A stretch of DNA of 64,000 nt from Rhipicephalus microplus (lineage: Eukaryota > Arthropoda > Arachnida > Ixodida > Ixodidae): NCBI RefSeq assembly GCF_043290135.1, contig NW_027464604.1:193501-257500 (forward strand). Reading direction: 5' to 3'. Positions within the stretch are counted from its first letter, which is position 1. Each line of letters opens with the position of its first letter. Position numbers and translations under genes: made by a program. Of this stretch, positions 32,641 to 42,592 are shown in pieces. The notes below the pieces were generated by a model. It was not told the origin of the DNA, made no database searches, and saw only the letters and a program-made list of their open reading frames with translations.

Positions 32641-33173
32641 CGCACTAACTAATAAATACCTGGTGACTGGTCCCGAAAAAGCCGTACCATAAAATAAGTG
32701 CTACGAAGATTTCAACCGCTGCCTTATAATTATAGAGACAAGCTCAAAACATGCAACAACACTTATCTGCGCAGTCGATCCGGAGCGCTAAAAAAACACG
32801 TCCATCCACCTTGACAGCCTGAACTGAACTACATACAGGAGACGGTACCGCCATCTAGTGAACACTGCAAGAACTAAACTAGAGGTGGCTACATACAGGC
32901 TACAGGGGACGCACAGCCCACGCCCTAAGGAGCTTCGCCCCTAAAATGCAACAGGACACAAACTTGGGAGTTAAAAAATATTCTATTCCCATTGGAGAAC
33001 ACCTCCAATGCGCTAGACTCTACAAAAGCTCTATTGACATTCTTACGGGCAACAGGCTTGAACGAAACGTTGTAAATAGCGCAATGTGTGTGAGTGAGTG
33101 TATGTGTTATGTGATTGTTATTGCGTGTATGTAACTGTACGTGTTGTGTGTTTATCAGTGTATATATCAATGT
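32641..33173. other. LINE A leader or flank; repeat with GGAGCTTCGCCCC
   Basis: No frame is supported. 32840-32894 repeats the sequence at the 3' border of LINE A. GGAGCTTCGCCCC at 32929-32941 recurs in variants at 53006-53020 and, reversed, at 27469-27480 and 60527-60537, so a dispersed repeat ends here. Confidence 0.5.
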
Positions 33174-33190
33174 CATCACCTGGCAACTGG

Positions 33191-33429
33191 GCCCCACAGC
33201 GGTGGTGTAGTGGCTAAGGTACTCGGCTGCTGACCCGCAGGTCGCGGGCTTGAATCCCGGCTGCGGCGGCTGCATTTCCGATGGAGGCTGAAATGCTGTA
33301 GGCCCATGTGCTCAGATTAGGGTACACGTTAAAGAACCCCAGGTGGTCGAAATTGCCGGAGCCCTCCACTACGGCGTCTCTCATAATCATATGGTTGTTT
33401 TGGGACGTTAAACCCCACATATCAATCAA
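33191..33429 (+). repeat. Ruka-like SINE, full length
   Basis: It starts GCCCCACAGCGGTGGTGTAG, with A-box-like TAGTGGCTAAGG and B-box-like GGCTTGAATCCC, the common body, and ends CCCCACATATCAATCAA. TCACCTGGCAACTGG before it (to 33190) and TCACCCGGCAACTGG after it (33430-33444) are a 15-bp TSD with one mismatch. Confidence 0.93.
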
Positions 33430-33444
33430 TCACCCGGCAACTGG

Positions 33445-34846
33445 AGTAGCCTGTCAGGTGAAAAACCAGGCAAACCTCTCCAGCTTCCCATTGAATGATT
33501 ATCTCTCTTTGAAGAACCTCGCTTTATAACTACGCGTCAAATACAACCTGGCCAAGCTGCTACCCGAAATTAAGTGTTCTCTTTCTCCATGGGGAGCGCG
33601 CGTGGCGCCGAGTCTTCCAATTCACTCGCTGGAACGCGTACGTGTGCTCGGACCTTTTAGTCCCCGTTCGAGTTGCACCATGACCCTTTCCGCGGGTGCT
33701 TACCAAGTGTCGGTCACGAGTCGCGGTTTAGGCGCCGTCAGCTAGCGCAACGATCTTTCGGTTATCTCGCAAGCGATCCTACAGGAAACGAACCGTCTCC
33801 GGCGAGGCGCGTTTCTTGCGACGGATCTCTGAATTCGATCGGCGGGTAGAAAAGAAAAAAGGTGCCGCCGCCGCCTGTTTAGGGGTATCAGGCAGCTTAC
33901 ATCCGGTTGTGCCAAACTCGGAGACAAGCTGTCCTCGACAACGAGGAGAATAATTTTCAGCTGAAGCAATCGCTAAAAAAAAAAAACAAAAACGCGTTAG
34001 CCACAAATGAGTTTTTTTTTTTTTCAAGCGAAGTTTGTACTGATTGACCTGCGTAGCTGGTGATGATCAAAAAAAAAAAAAAAACCTCCTCAACCACAGC
34101 TACCAAAGAAATAATGAATACAACTAAACAAATTTTCTTTTTAGGCATGGGGTCACCATGCCTGAAACCGGGTACCTCTCCCATTCGAAAACAGGTGTCG
34201 TGAACATAACCCCGAGCATCCATGCCCACCCTATGAGAACTAAACGGAAGCATACATAAGAATGTGATCTGTTGACGGTGCAGGAAAAGAAAAATGGGGA
34301 CCCCAAGTTTTCGCCGTTGAACGCGATAGCGACATCGTGTTCATAGTGCGTATACTTCTGAACTTGCTATGCTCCCGCTACTGGGTCTTAGGAGAATAGG
34401 CGCAGTGACGTGTGCGCATTTCGTAGTGGGCGACTGGCTTTGAACGATGGAGCCACGAAAATCCTGACTTCTGACGCCCCATGGCCACGTGCGCTCGTGC
34501 CACGCGTTATTACTGCAACATTTCGCGTTGCATTGCGAAGCAAGTATTCAGTACACGTGTCTTTGGTATAGCAAGCGTGAAAGTTACTTTCACTGCGTTT
34601 CAAAGCGGAGGATGTTGGCACCGGCATGTATAACTGTAATCACAAGCAGATCCGTATAAATACCACGAAAAAAAAAAAGAGGCATGGCTTTGTGGTGAAA
34701 CGCTCGGTTGAGAAGCAAACGACCCGAGTTCGACCCCTCCTTGCACTCTGGTTTTTTAAAATTTATGATTTTGCATCCTTCTCGATTTTTCGGTCGCGCT
34801 CAAGACGACCATTTTTCTGAAGCGTGGAAATTTGGGCAAGTTGGTA
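33445..34846. other. Unassigned DNA with one tRNA-like stretch
   Basis: No gene is recognised. GGCTTTGTGGTG (34687-34698) and GAGTTCGACCCC (34727-34738) have the spacing of A and B boxes of a tRNA or SINE head, but I could not fold a cloverleaf. Several poly-A/T runs occur near 33.97-34.09 kb. Minus-strand frames of 60-98 codons show no motif. Confidence 0.45.
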
Positions 34847-34849
34847 GGA

Positions 34850-35007
34850 CATAACTGAATGTAGGAACAGCGCAACCTAGAGGTAGTTACTTCGTAACTA
34901 CGGAAGCGAAAAAACATGGTTGAAATTCAGCGGTCTTTTCTGTCCTTTCACTTCCGTAGTTACGAAGTAACTACTTCTAGGTTGCGCTGTTCCTACATTC
35001 AGTTATG
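34850..35007. repeat. Foldback element, about 57-bp inverted arms
   Basis: CATAACTGAATGTAGGAACA... (34850-34906) pairs with 34951-35007 with a single mismatch around a spacer of about 44 bases. Each arm also holds its own hairpin, GTAGTTAC-TTC-GTAACTAC. GACCATTTTTC lies just outside at 34806-34816 and again at 35006-35016. It has no coding capacity and looks like a MITE or foldback transposon. Confidence 0.85.
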
Positions 35008-35009
35008 AC

Positions 35010-35400
35010 CATTTTTCGCTCACAACCAACGACGCCGGAGCCGGAATTTCTGTGAAACAAGCCCCTTATTATCGGAAACGCGTTAAAAAGAAAGCAGCAG
35101 TGATGCGATTGCCTGGAACCATTCCAGAGAAGGGAGAAAATTGTGTGTGTGTGGGGGGGGGGGGGGCTGTTGGAGGAACCAAAATTATATTTTAGAGCAG
35201 GCAGGAATAAAGTATCTCGCATCCGCTGAATGCACATTTACGAGTGGAACAACTGACTTTTGACAATTAAAGCGGCTGAACAATGCAGAGCTATAATTCG
35301 CTAATATTATATATACGAGTACGTACAGCTTGGAATACTAATAGCGCAACCGCTTGCAATGCAGAACCAACTGTATAGTGCAGTGTTTGCTCGTTTTCTG
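35010..35400. other. Unassigned DNA
   Basis: Contains a G run (about 35151-35166) preceded by (GT)n. No gene or repeat family is recognised. Confidence 0.5.
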
Positions 35401-35721
35401 TAACTTGTACGAGCCGCACTTCTATTTCATGCTTGCATTTCGTAATATTTGTAAATCATGTGTATATTCAAATATTGTATACTTGTCTGTTCTATACTGA
35501 TTTGAACATTTCTTTGTGACTTCTGTATGCACATTTCGACCCTGATTGACAGTTATTTTTAACACCTTACATTGTGCACCTTTGTGTTCACAGTGTGCTG
35601 GATTCCTGCTAAATTTGTTCTGCTTTGTTTTTTTGTTTGGTGTTGTACCTGCTTGCCAAAACTTCTATGCCCACCTGTTAAGGTCTCGGAAAGAAAGTTG
35701 AAGTATTAGAAATAAATAAAT
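35401..35721 (+). repeat. Possible LINE 3' UTR ending in (AAATA)n
   Basis: This AT-rich, frame-free stretch ends GGTCTCGGAAAGAAAGTTGAAG, TATTAGAAATAAATAAAT. Such an end is typical of CR1/jockey LINE 3' UTRs. The tail stops where the LTR of Ty3/Gypsy D begins, and similar AAAT repeats resume on the far side of that element (38337). Confidence 0.4.
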
Positions 35722-35868
35722 TGTGAGGAGGTTTAGTAGCCTTTAAAGACAGCGACGAGACAGCGTGAAGAACCGTCCAGCGATCGGCACAGCAACGAAC
35801 CGAAGCACGAGCCGAGAGAGCCGGGCGTTGGCGATGCTGCTCGCTCCAGGCACATCTTCTTCTTCACA
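35722..35868 (-). repeat. 3' LTR of Ty3/Gypsy D
   Basis: Read on the minus strand it begins TGTGAAGAAGAAGATG and ends CCTCCTCACA (147 bp), preceded by the G-rich AGCGGGGGCGAT. No partner LTR remains, so the borders rest on TG..CA and the polypurine tract. Confidence 0.7.
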
Positions 35869-35903
35869 ATCGCCCCCGCTGAAAAAGGAGCCATCCTGGC
35901 GGC

Positions 35904-38049
35904 TTAAGAAGTTTCAGGCAAAGGCTCATGGTACGGTTTCAGTCGGGAAACCTGGACGATGTCACGTGCACGCCAGCGCATGTCGTCCGATCGGGAAACT
36001 GGTTCAATTAGGAAATTAACCGGAGAGGTTTTCTCCAAAACGGTGTAAGGCCCCTTGTACCGGAGGACAAGTTTCGAGGAGAGTCCCGGTGTTTGGTATG
36101 GGATGGCAAGCCACACAAGAGACCCTGGGGCATAGCTGGGATCCGGAAGAGAGGTGCTACGGGTTTCTTTCTGGCGTTGTTGCTCTTGCGAGGTGAACGC
36201 ACGGGCGAGCTGGCGGCACTCTTCGGCTTGTCTAGCAGCATCGGAGATAGGTGGACACTCGGAGGCATCAGGACGGTAAGGAAGTAGGGTATCAATTGTA
36301 TGGAAAGGCTCACGTCCGTAAAGAAGAAAGAAAGGTGAGAATCCCGTGGTGGTTTGTATTGCGGTGTTATATGCGAACGTGATGTATGGGAGAACACGGT
36401 CCCAGTTGCTATGATCAGATGCCACGTACATTGAGAGCATATCACCTAGCGTGCGGTTGAACCGTTCCGTTAGTCCGTTAGTCTGCGGGTGGTATGCTGT
36501 CGTTTTCCGATGAATGACGTGGCATTCCGAAAGCAGAGTTTCGACGACCTCGGAAAGGAAAGCGCGGCCTCTGTCACTAAGGAGCTCTCGAAGTGCACCA
36601 TGTCGAAGGATAAAGCGTTGCAAAATGAAAGAGGCGACATCCTGAGCTGTAGCGCTCGGCAAAGCGGCTGTTTCGGCGTAGCATGTCAGGTGGTCAACCG
36701 CCACTATAACCCACCGATTACCATCTGGTGTCAATGGAAGGGGACCGTAGAGGTCAACGCCGACGCGATCAAATGGCTTGGCAGGGCATGGAAGTGGCTG
36801 CAATGCGCCAGTCGCACGTGGCAGTGTTGATTTACGTCGCTGGCAGTCAGGACAGCACTGCACGAATTTACGTGCAAAATTGTACATGCCGCGCCAGTAA
36901 TAGCGATGGCGAAGGCGTTCATATGTTTTGAACACTCCGGCGTGGCCACATTGCGGATCGTCATGAAGGGAGGCGCATACTTGCGATCGTAAAGTGCGTG
37001 GAATGACCAGCAACCACCGGCGGCCATCGGGAGCGTAGTTGCGTCGATGAAGAAGTTGATCGCGGATGGCGAAATGGAAAGCTTGACGTCGGAGGGATCG
37101 AGATACTGGAAGTTTGAGCGTACCAGATAAATATTCGATAAGAGAGGCGATCCACGGGTCACGACGTTGTTCGGTGGCAATCGAGTCGAGATCTAGCGAT
37201 GACAAGGTCTGGAGGCAAGTGTTTCCGCACGTCTGATCTGGTGGTAAAGGTGAGCGGGACAGAGCATCAGCGTCAGAGTGTTTGCGTCCGCAGCGGTATA
37301 CGACGCGAATGTCGTACTCCTGGATGCGGAGTGCCCATCGCGCAAGGCGGCCTGAAGGGTCTTTCAACGTGGAGAGCCAGCAAAGCGCGTGGTGATCAGT
37401 TACTAGATCGAACGGGCGGCCGTATAAGTACGGCCGGAACTTTCCAAGTGCCCACACCAGGGCCAAACACTTTTTTTCTGTCACGCTGTAAATAGTTTCG
37501 GCTTTCGTCAGAGTTCGGCTAGCGTAGGCTACAACGTATTCTGAATAGCCGGGCTTTCGTTGAGCGAGGACCGCGCCTAGCGCGACGCCGCTGGCGTCGG
37601 TGTGCACTTCGGTAGGAGCCGTCGGGTCGAAGTGGCGAAGAATAGGTGGGGAAGTGAGCAGACGACGCAGAGTAGTGAAGGCAACGTCACATGCAGGGGA
37701 CCAGGAGGTGAGGTTCACGTCACCGCGAAGAAGCTTGGTTAACGGTGACATGATAGATGCAAAATTGCGAACAAAGCGCCGGAAATAGGAGCATAGGCCT
37801 ACAAAACTGCGAAGTTCTTTCATGGTCGTCGGCTTGGGAAATTCTGCGACTGCTCGAAGTTTTGCTGGGTCTGGTAATACGCCGTGCTTGGACACGATGT
37901 GGCCTAGGATGACGAGCTCGCGTGCAGTGAAGCGGCATTTTTGCAGGTTAAGCTGCAGGCCAGCGTTGGTCAGACAACTCAAAACGTGTTTGAGGCGAAG
38001 GAGGTGCGTAGGAAAGTCATGGGAGAAAACCACGACATCGTCGAGGTAA
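35904..38049 (-). pseudogene. pol: pol of Ty3/Gypsy D from the RT YLDD box to the end of integrase
   Basis: The frame opens with [20 protein letters not shown] (RT palm and connection), then [15 protein letters not shown] and [16 protein letters not shown]. RNase H has [30 protein letters not shown] and TDHHALCWL. The second acidic residue of the TEKE motif is Lys here, so the catalytic Glu seems lost. Integrase has the HHCC domain ([11 protein letters not shown]...CCPDCQRRK), then [17 protein letters not shown] and [14 protein letters not shown] (all three catalytic acids kept), and a GPY/F domain ([13 protein letters not shown]). The frame itself is open for 709 codons. Everything upstream of YLDD was removed by the deletion. 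Confidence 0.92.
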
Positions 38050-38336
38050 CAGAGGCACTAGGGAAAGTTGGCGGGCGACTTCCTCACGGACGAAGGCTCG
38101 GGCTTGCTGAAGCAATGGTGAATTGTCGGGCATGGAGTCGAAACTGGACAGCGACTCACCACCAGGCTGAGGCTGCCTAGTCAGAGTGCGTTGCTTCTTC
38201 AACTCGTCGTAGCTCTGACACAAGCTGACGACTTCAGAAACTGTGCTTGGATTTCTTGCCAAGAGCATTTGAAATGCGCCGTCGTCGATGCCCTTCAGGA
38301 TGTTTTTGACCTTGTCAGATTCGGGCATCGACGACG
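38050..38336 (-). pseudogene. gag: Gag remnant of Ty3/Gypsy D
   Basis: About 95 codons remain: MPESDKVKNILKGIDDGAFQ, NPSTVSEVVSLCQSYDELKK and a last [14 protein letters not shown], where the sequence jumps to RT in another frame. These align with the middle of Gag of element C. The upstream end is cut at (AAAT)n. Confidence 0.88.
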
Positions 38337-38339
38337 GAA

Positions 38340-38378
<39 letters not shown>

Positions 38379-38381
38379 AAA
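38337..38381. repeat. (AAAT)n microsatellite
   Basis: About 45 bases of AAAT units border the truncated end of Ty3/Gypsy D. Confidence 0.95.
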
Positions 38382-38660
38382 TACTGCGGTCTTCTCTTAC
38401 TACCATTTGCCCTGCCACGAAACCGAACGTGTACAAGTATACCGCTTACTGCGCAGCACTCGAGGTGAAAGACCGGACATAATGCGACTCATCACGGGCG
38501 AGGTCTTGGCTGGCATATATCCCCCCGTTCAGGAGATATGCTAGCCGATGAGAGACGGCGACGAAGTCGTTACGAAGGAGGCGTAGCGAACTGACGAGGA
38601 ACAGAGCGCGAAGAAACGCATCTTCGGTGGGGGCGACTTGCCAGAGTACAAGAACCGATT
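38382..38660. other. Unassigned DNA
   Basis: No gene or repeat is recognised. An 80-codon minus-strand frame at 38446-38688 has no motif I know. Confidence 0.4.
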
Positions 38661-38745
38661 GGTGGTCGACATTTACGAAGCTCTCCATTACGGCGTCCCT
38701 CTTAACTAAATATATCGTGGGTTTTTGGACGTAAAACCACGACTA
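38661..38745 (+). repeat. Ruka-like SINE, old 3' fragment
   Basis: GGTGGTCGACATTTACGAAG, CTCTCCATTACGGCGTCCCTCTTAACTAA and GTGGGTTTTTGGACGTAAAACC match the last third of the SINE consensus with several changes. Confidence 0.7.
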
Positions 38746-38899
38746 ATATTAGAACATACCTCCGTCACACTCTTAAGCAAATCGGAGGGAGAAGGGAGGG
38801 GGCCATTACAAGGCGTGTCTATAACGGCTCGTCTGCGGTAGACTCTAAAGCCTGTTTCACATGCGAGCGACGGAGCGGCGGCGATAAGCGGCGGGAGGA

Positions 38900-40446
38900 C
38901 GCGCGTTAGTTTCACATGCGCCGATGCTGTTGCGCGAAGCCCGCCGCTCTAGCGGGCAGTGTTGTCCGCGGAAGGCGCTGGTTAACCGCTGTTTTCAGTG
39001 GTATCTAAAAGCCGTGCTCTCCTCCAAGTGTTCATCCTTTCGCACCCGTGTGCTGCGAGGTTCATCATTAATAGCCGCTCGACGTTTACGCGTCTGTACA
39101 CTGACTGAACTAAGTGTAACATGAATCTTATAACAAACAAGCAACATTTGCAGTTGCTTTTCTGCTTTGTCCTGGCTCTTTAACGTATGGTTTTCGTTGC
39201 GCGCTCATATGGAGAAGCAAATAAAAGAGTTTGCTGGCATGATTTTATTAGACAACTGTTCCAGCAAGGTGAATGCTTAAGAACTGCGAGCGTGATCTGC
39301 GCAGCACTTCCAATATTTCTCCGATTCATTGCTCTTGCTTTCAGCGATTCAACTTTGGGACACCGAACGAGGTTTCTGTCAGCCCAGTACCTGTCTGCTT
39401 GAGTCAAAATAAAATTTTATATAAAAACTCTCAGTGGTAAGCTTCGGTCTTGTTTGTGGTCACCCTGTGGCATATGCGAACACACTCTTCCTCGGTGTTT
39501 TTCGAATGGTCTACATTTATTCTGGCAACCGAATTCGCATGCTTCCACCATAAATAGTAAGCCTCTTAGGTTTTTAAGTGATTCAGTAAAGCACCCCAGG
39601 AAGAGTTTCACCAACGGCAGGTAGCATGGTATACGTGATACGCTCGTTGTCCTGGTTCTTTGGCGGCTGTATATACACTTGTGCGCGGCCCAGGTCAGGG
39701 ACTACGCAGCGAGTTTTGCTTAAGCGGAAATTCGCGTCCACAAATGCTGCGGTGGTGAGCAGGAAAGCCGAGGTATCACATCATTTCACGCAACACACTT
39801 TTGCTTCGCGCCCTTTCTTTATTGAGTTACGCCACAAAATTCCTTTTCAGTTACCTGTGTGGAATGCTACTTCTCAAGTCGACTGCCATAGCACCCGCCT
39901 TTGCTCTCTCGTGCGTGTGAACCCTTTCATCTATGCACCGTCAACAAAATTCATCATTTGTTAAACCAGCAATATTTGCTGCGACACAGAAGCACGGCGT
40001 GTCATGCGGCTCCTATACGTGGGAGTAACATTCGATGAAACTGCAAAAAAGAAAGTAGTAATAATATTATTATAAAAAAAGTACCGCACACGATTGTCAC
40101 TCCGCTGGAAGCATCTTCCAGAGCAATAAAAGGAAAACAGTTGCAGTTCGACTTCACCAGTGAACATGGCCAGTTCAAGCGACGACTTTTACTTCACAAA
40201 AGTATGCGACTTCTTGAGGAGCTCGGCTAATTTTCCCCAAAGAATTCTCGTGCTTCTTGCAGAAATCCTCCATCTTGACGTCCTAAAAAGAGGTCGTTTC
40301 GCAACTTCTGCAATGAGCAACTCATTGAAAGCAGCGCGAGACATTTGTGAGCCGGGGAGAGGACGGATGTCGTCTGCTACTCAGTCGGAGCGAGTTCTGC
40401 GAAGCGAGTTCCCCGCAGCGCGCGCGCTCACTCCTCGACTCGGCCC
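38900..40446. other. Interior of the TIR element, no recognised gene
   Basis: Open frames here (e.g. 39626-39964 +, 40160-40450 +, 39180-39407 -) are 65-112 codons and lack known motifs. On the minus strand, TTTTTTGCAG before TTTCATCG near 40.04 kb resembles a splice acceptor, so remains of a spliced transposase gene are possible but unproven. Confidence 0.35.
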
Positions 40447-40450
40447 CTAG

Positions 40451-41368
40451 TGTCGCGAGAGCAAGGTTTCGCGGAGAATCCTGTTCTTTTACGGCTTACA
40501 AACGGAGCAGTCAAGGTCGCCCCCGTTCGGGATTAGAAGGGGAAAGCTTACTCGGAAAAACGTCTAGCAAGAGGCAGGTCCGGCGCCACCGTCTGAGTCT
40601 AAGCCATTGTTAACAGGCACGCGTGTCATTGAGAATGACATGGGGACGCGACCACTTAGCCTGACCGAGACGTAGTGGCGGCAGGTAACCGACCATATTC
40701 TCCCGCGCTGTTGTTAGGATGTCGGGGCGCCTCGCTGTCGCATGTACACCTGGTAAGCAATGGTGTACCCATCGCTCTTAAGGACGCTTCTAGGAAGCAA
40801 CAGTTAATGAAAGAACTGATGGGGCCCGAGCGTGGGAACGGCCGCCGACAGTAGTCGGCCGAAGGAGGCAGCACGAGTAATGTTGGGCAGCACGGCCTGG
40901 TATGGGAGAGAGTGTCCCGTGCGGAGAACCTATCCCTTTGCGTGTTTCATTTGGTAAGGAGGTTTTTACAAATGTAGTGCCTTTTATGAAAGTGTTTCTG
41001 TGATTGGTTGTGATGCTGCGAGTCCCAACATGTGATTGGTTTTTGTGAAGACTCTTTGTTCGACCAAGGGTTAAAAAGAGGATGTTTGAACTTGAAAAGT
41101 GAGCGGAGTCGGGGTCAACAGCGGATCTCACCACCGGAGACCAGCTATGCAGGACGAGGGGTATGCCACCATTTTCTATGTTTTGTCTTTGTGACCCAGT
41201 GCATTTTGTGAATTGAAGTTGTGTTAGCTAAATAAACCCCCAATGAGTGCTCCCCGAAATCATCGTGTTGACGTCTCTTCGATTGCCTCCGCGGAGTTTC
41301 ACCCACACTTATTCGTCTCCCTGGTCGTCCGATGCGCCTAACTTGAACAACCCCGACGTTTCGCTACA
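40451..41368 (+). mobile_element. Solo LTR, 918 bp, inside the TIR element
   Basis: It starts TGTCGCGAGAG and ends TTTCGCTACA (TGT..ACA ends), and CTAG flanks it on both sides (40447-40450 and 41369-41372), a 4-bp target duplication as in Ty3/Gypsy. In the + sense GGTTAAAAAG (about 41069) could be a TATA-like box and AATAAA lies at 41231-41236. No internal region remains, so it arose by LTR-LTR recombination. It is much longer than the LTRs of A, C and D and belongs to another family. Confidence 0.65.
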
Positions 41369-41551
41369 CTAGCATCACGTGTCAAACGACGTCACTATTC
41401 GCTCTGCCGTTTCTGCCGCGAGTGAATTTTTCCAACTCTGGCGAATTTCACTAGAGCGAACAGTAGTCGTGGTAGAAACCTGTTTTGGCCTCGCGCGGTG
41501 GCTGCCGCTCCGCTCTTGGAGCAAAATCGCTCGCATGTGAAACAGGCTTAA

Positions 41552-41967
41552 GTTAACCAATGGCATTGGTTAACGGTGTAAAGTCCGATAAAGAGCCTAC
41601 GCTACAACTGCCTTCCCGTCACCCCGCGATTTCCCCGAGAAGTTCGCTCCTGAATCGCATGATGACGCTGCCCGGAATTCAACGCGATAAAAAGGTCAGC
41701 CACACTACATGCTAACCACAGTCTCAGGCCCGTATTCACAAACCAACCTTATTTCGCGATTTTCATATCTCGTTTGAGCCTCTAGCGCGTTTGATAAGCA
41801 AAGCAGACCACGGTATCACAAACCAATCTTAGGCATAACTCTTACGATGTTCACGTTTTCATACCCTCATAACACATGTAGATTATTCAGAAGCTTAAAG
41901 GGACCCTGCGATACTTCCTCTGCGTGGTAAGAAAACTTCTCCTATCGCCGTGGAAGTGGGTTTCATC
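41552..41967. other. Unassigned DNA
   Basis: CGTATTCACAAACCAACCTTA (about 41731) and GGTATCACAAACCAATCTTA (about 41812) are imperfect direct repeats 81 bases apart. No gene is seen. Confidence 0.4.
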
Positions 41968-42112
41968 GCTGCCACAGCGGTAGCATTTCGATAGATGCGA
42001 ATTTGCTAGAGGCCCAAGGATAGATGGCAGTGCACGTCAAAGCACATCAGATGGTTTAAATTTTGCGAGCTCTTCCATTCGGCGTTTCTCACAAATAAAG
42101 TGTGGCTTCAAC
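41968..42112 (+). repeat. Ruka-like SINE, very old copy
   Basis: GCCACAGCGGTAGCATTTCG, ATAGATGCGAATTTGCTAGAGGCCC, CAGTGCACGTCAAAGCAC, AGATGGTTTAAATTT and CATTCGGCGTTTCTCA follow the order of the SINE body with many substitutions and a gap. Confidence 0.55.
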
Positions 42113-42477
42113 TAATCATTTCGCCATTGGACATAACGGCCACGCCAATATACAGCCGCACTCTTTTCGCCGCAAACGCGACTCTTCTGTGGCCTCGACG
42201 CCTTTGCAACGTGCGGATCGCGGATTGTTGTAGCGCGGCTTAAGCCAGCATACGTGTAAACGTAGGATTTCAAGCTATATCGGTCAATATCACATTTCTC
42301 GGTTCCACATTCCGCTATATAGGAAAAAACTTGACAAGCGCAAACGAAGACGAAACACGCATAACAGGACCAGTGGTTCACTTGCAACTGGCGTCTATTT
42401 GAAACATAAATCACGACATACCTGCGCATCAAGCTCATACCTACGCACACATCGTATCGCAACAAACGGCGTATGGA

Positions 42478-42592
42478 TAAGTGTCACAAACGACTCCAAT
42501 TTTCGGAGCATCCGCGGGCCCCATCTTCCAAGGAAGGGCGTTTTTGTGTTGGGGGACGACATCCGGCGACTATAACGACCCAACGTGGCGCC
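42478..42592 (-). repeat. Dispersed repeat R1, copy 2
   Basis: The reverse complement matches 7188-7295: GTCGCCGGATGTCGT, CGCCCTTCCTTGGAAGATGG and GAGTCGTTTGTGACAC. The family is unknown to me. Confidence 0.6.

Larger units (their letters stand above)
35722..38336 (-). mobile_element. Ty3/Gypsy retrotransposon D, 5'-truncated with internal deletion
   Basis: On the minus strand: a piece of gag (38336 to about 38050), fused directly to RT at its YLDD box, then RT-RNaseH-IN to 35904, a polypurine tract (about 35870-35882) and a 147-bp 3' LTR (35868-35722). The 5' LTR, leader, gag start, zinc knuckle, protease and the first half of RT are missing. (AAAT)n lies at both ends (35711-35721 and 38337-38381), suggesting insertion into such a repeat. 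Confidence 0.88.
38849..41548. mobile_element. DNA transposon with 22-bp TIRs and TAA duplication (PIF/Harbinger-like)
   Basis: The first 22 bases (AGCCTGTTTCACATGCGAGC...) are the exact reverse complement of 41527-41548. TAA precedes the left TIR (38846-38848) and follows the right one (41549-41551). A 3-bp TAA target duplication is the hallmark of PIF/Harbinger. No transposase is recognised in the 2.7 kb. A minus-strand MSRAAFNELL near 40.33 kb only hints at one. Of this length 918 bp is a solo LTR inserted later. It is probably a non-autonomous or gutted copy. Inside, a second TIR-like TTAGTTTCACATGCGCCGAT occurs at about 38906. Confidence 0.8.

Noticed and set aside
34680..34760. A tRNA gene on the + strand
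   Set aside because: Box-like words exist, but no cloverleaf folds. Probably a SINE head or chance.
38900..40446. A transposase gene in the PIF/Harbinger-like element
   Set aside because: Only MSRAAFNELL is suggestive. No DDE motifs or long frame is present.
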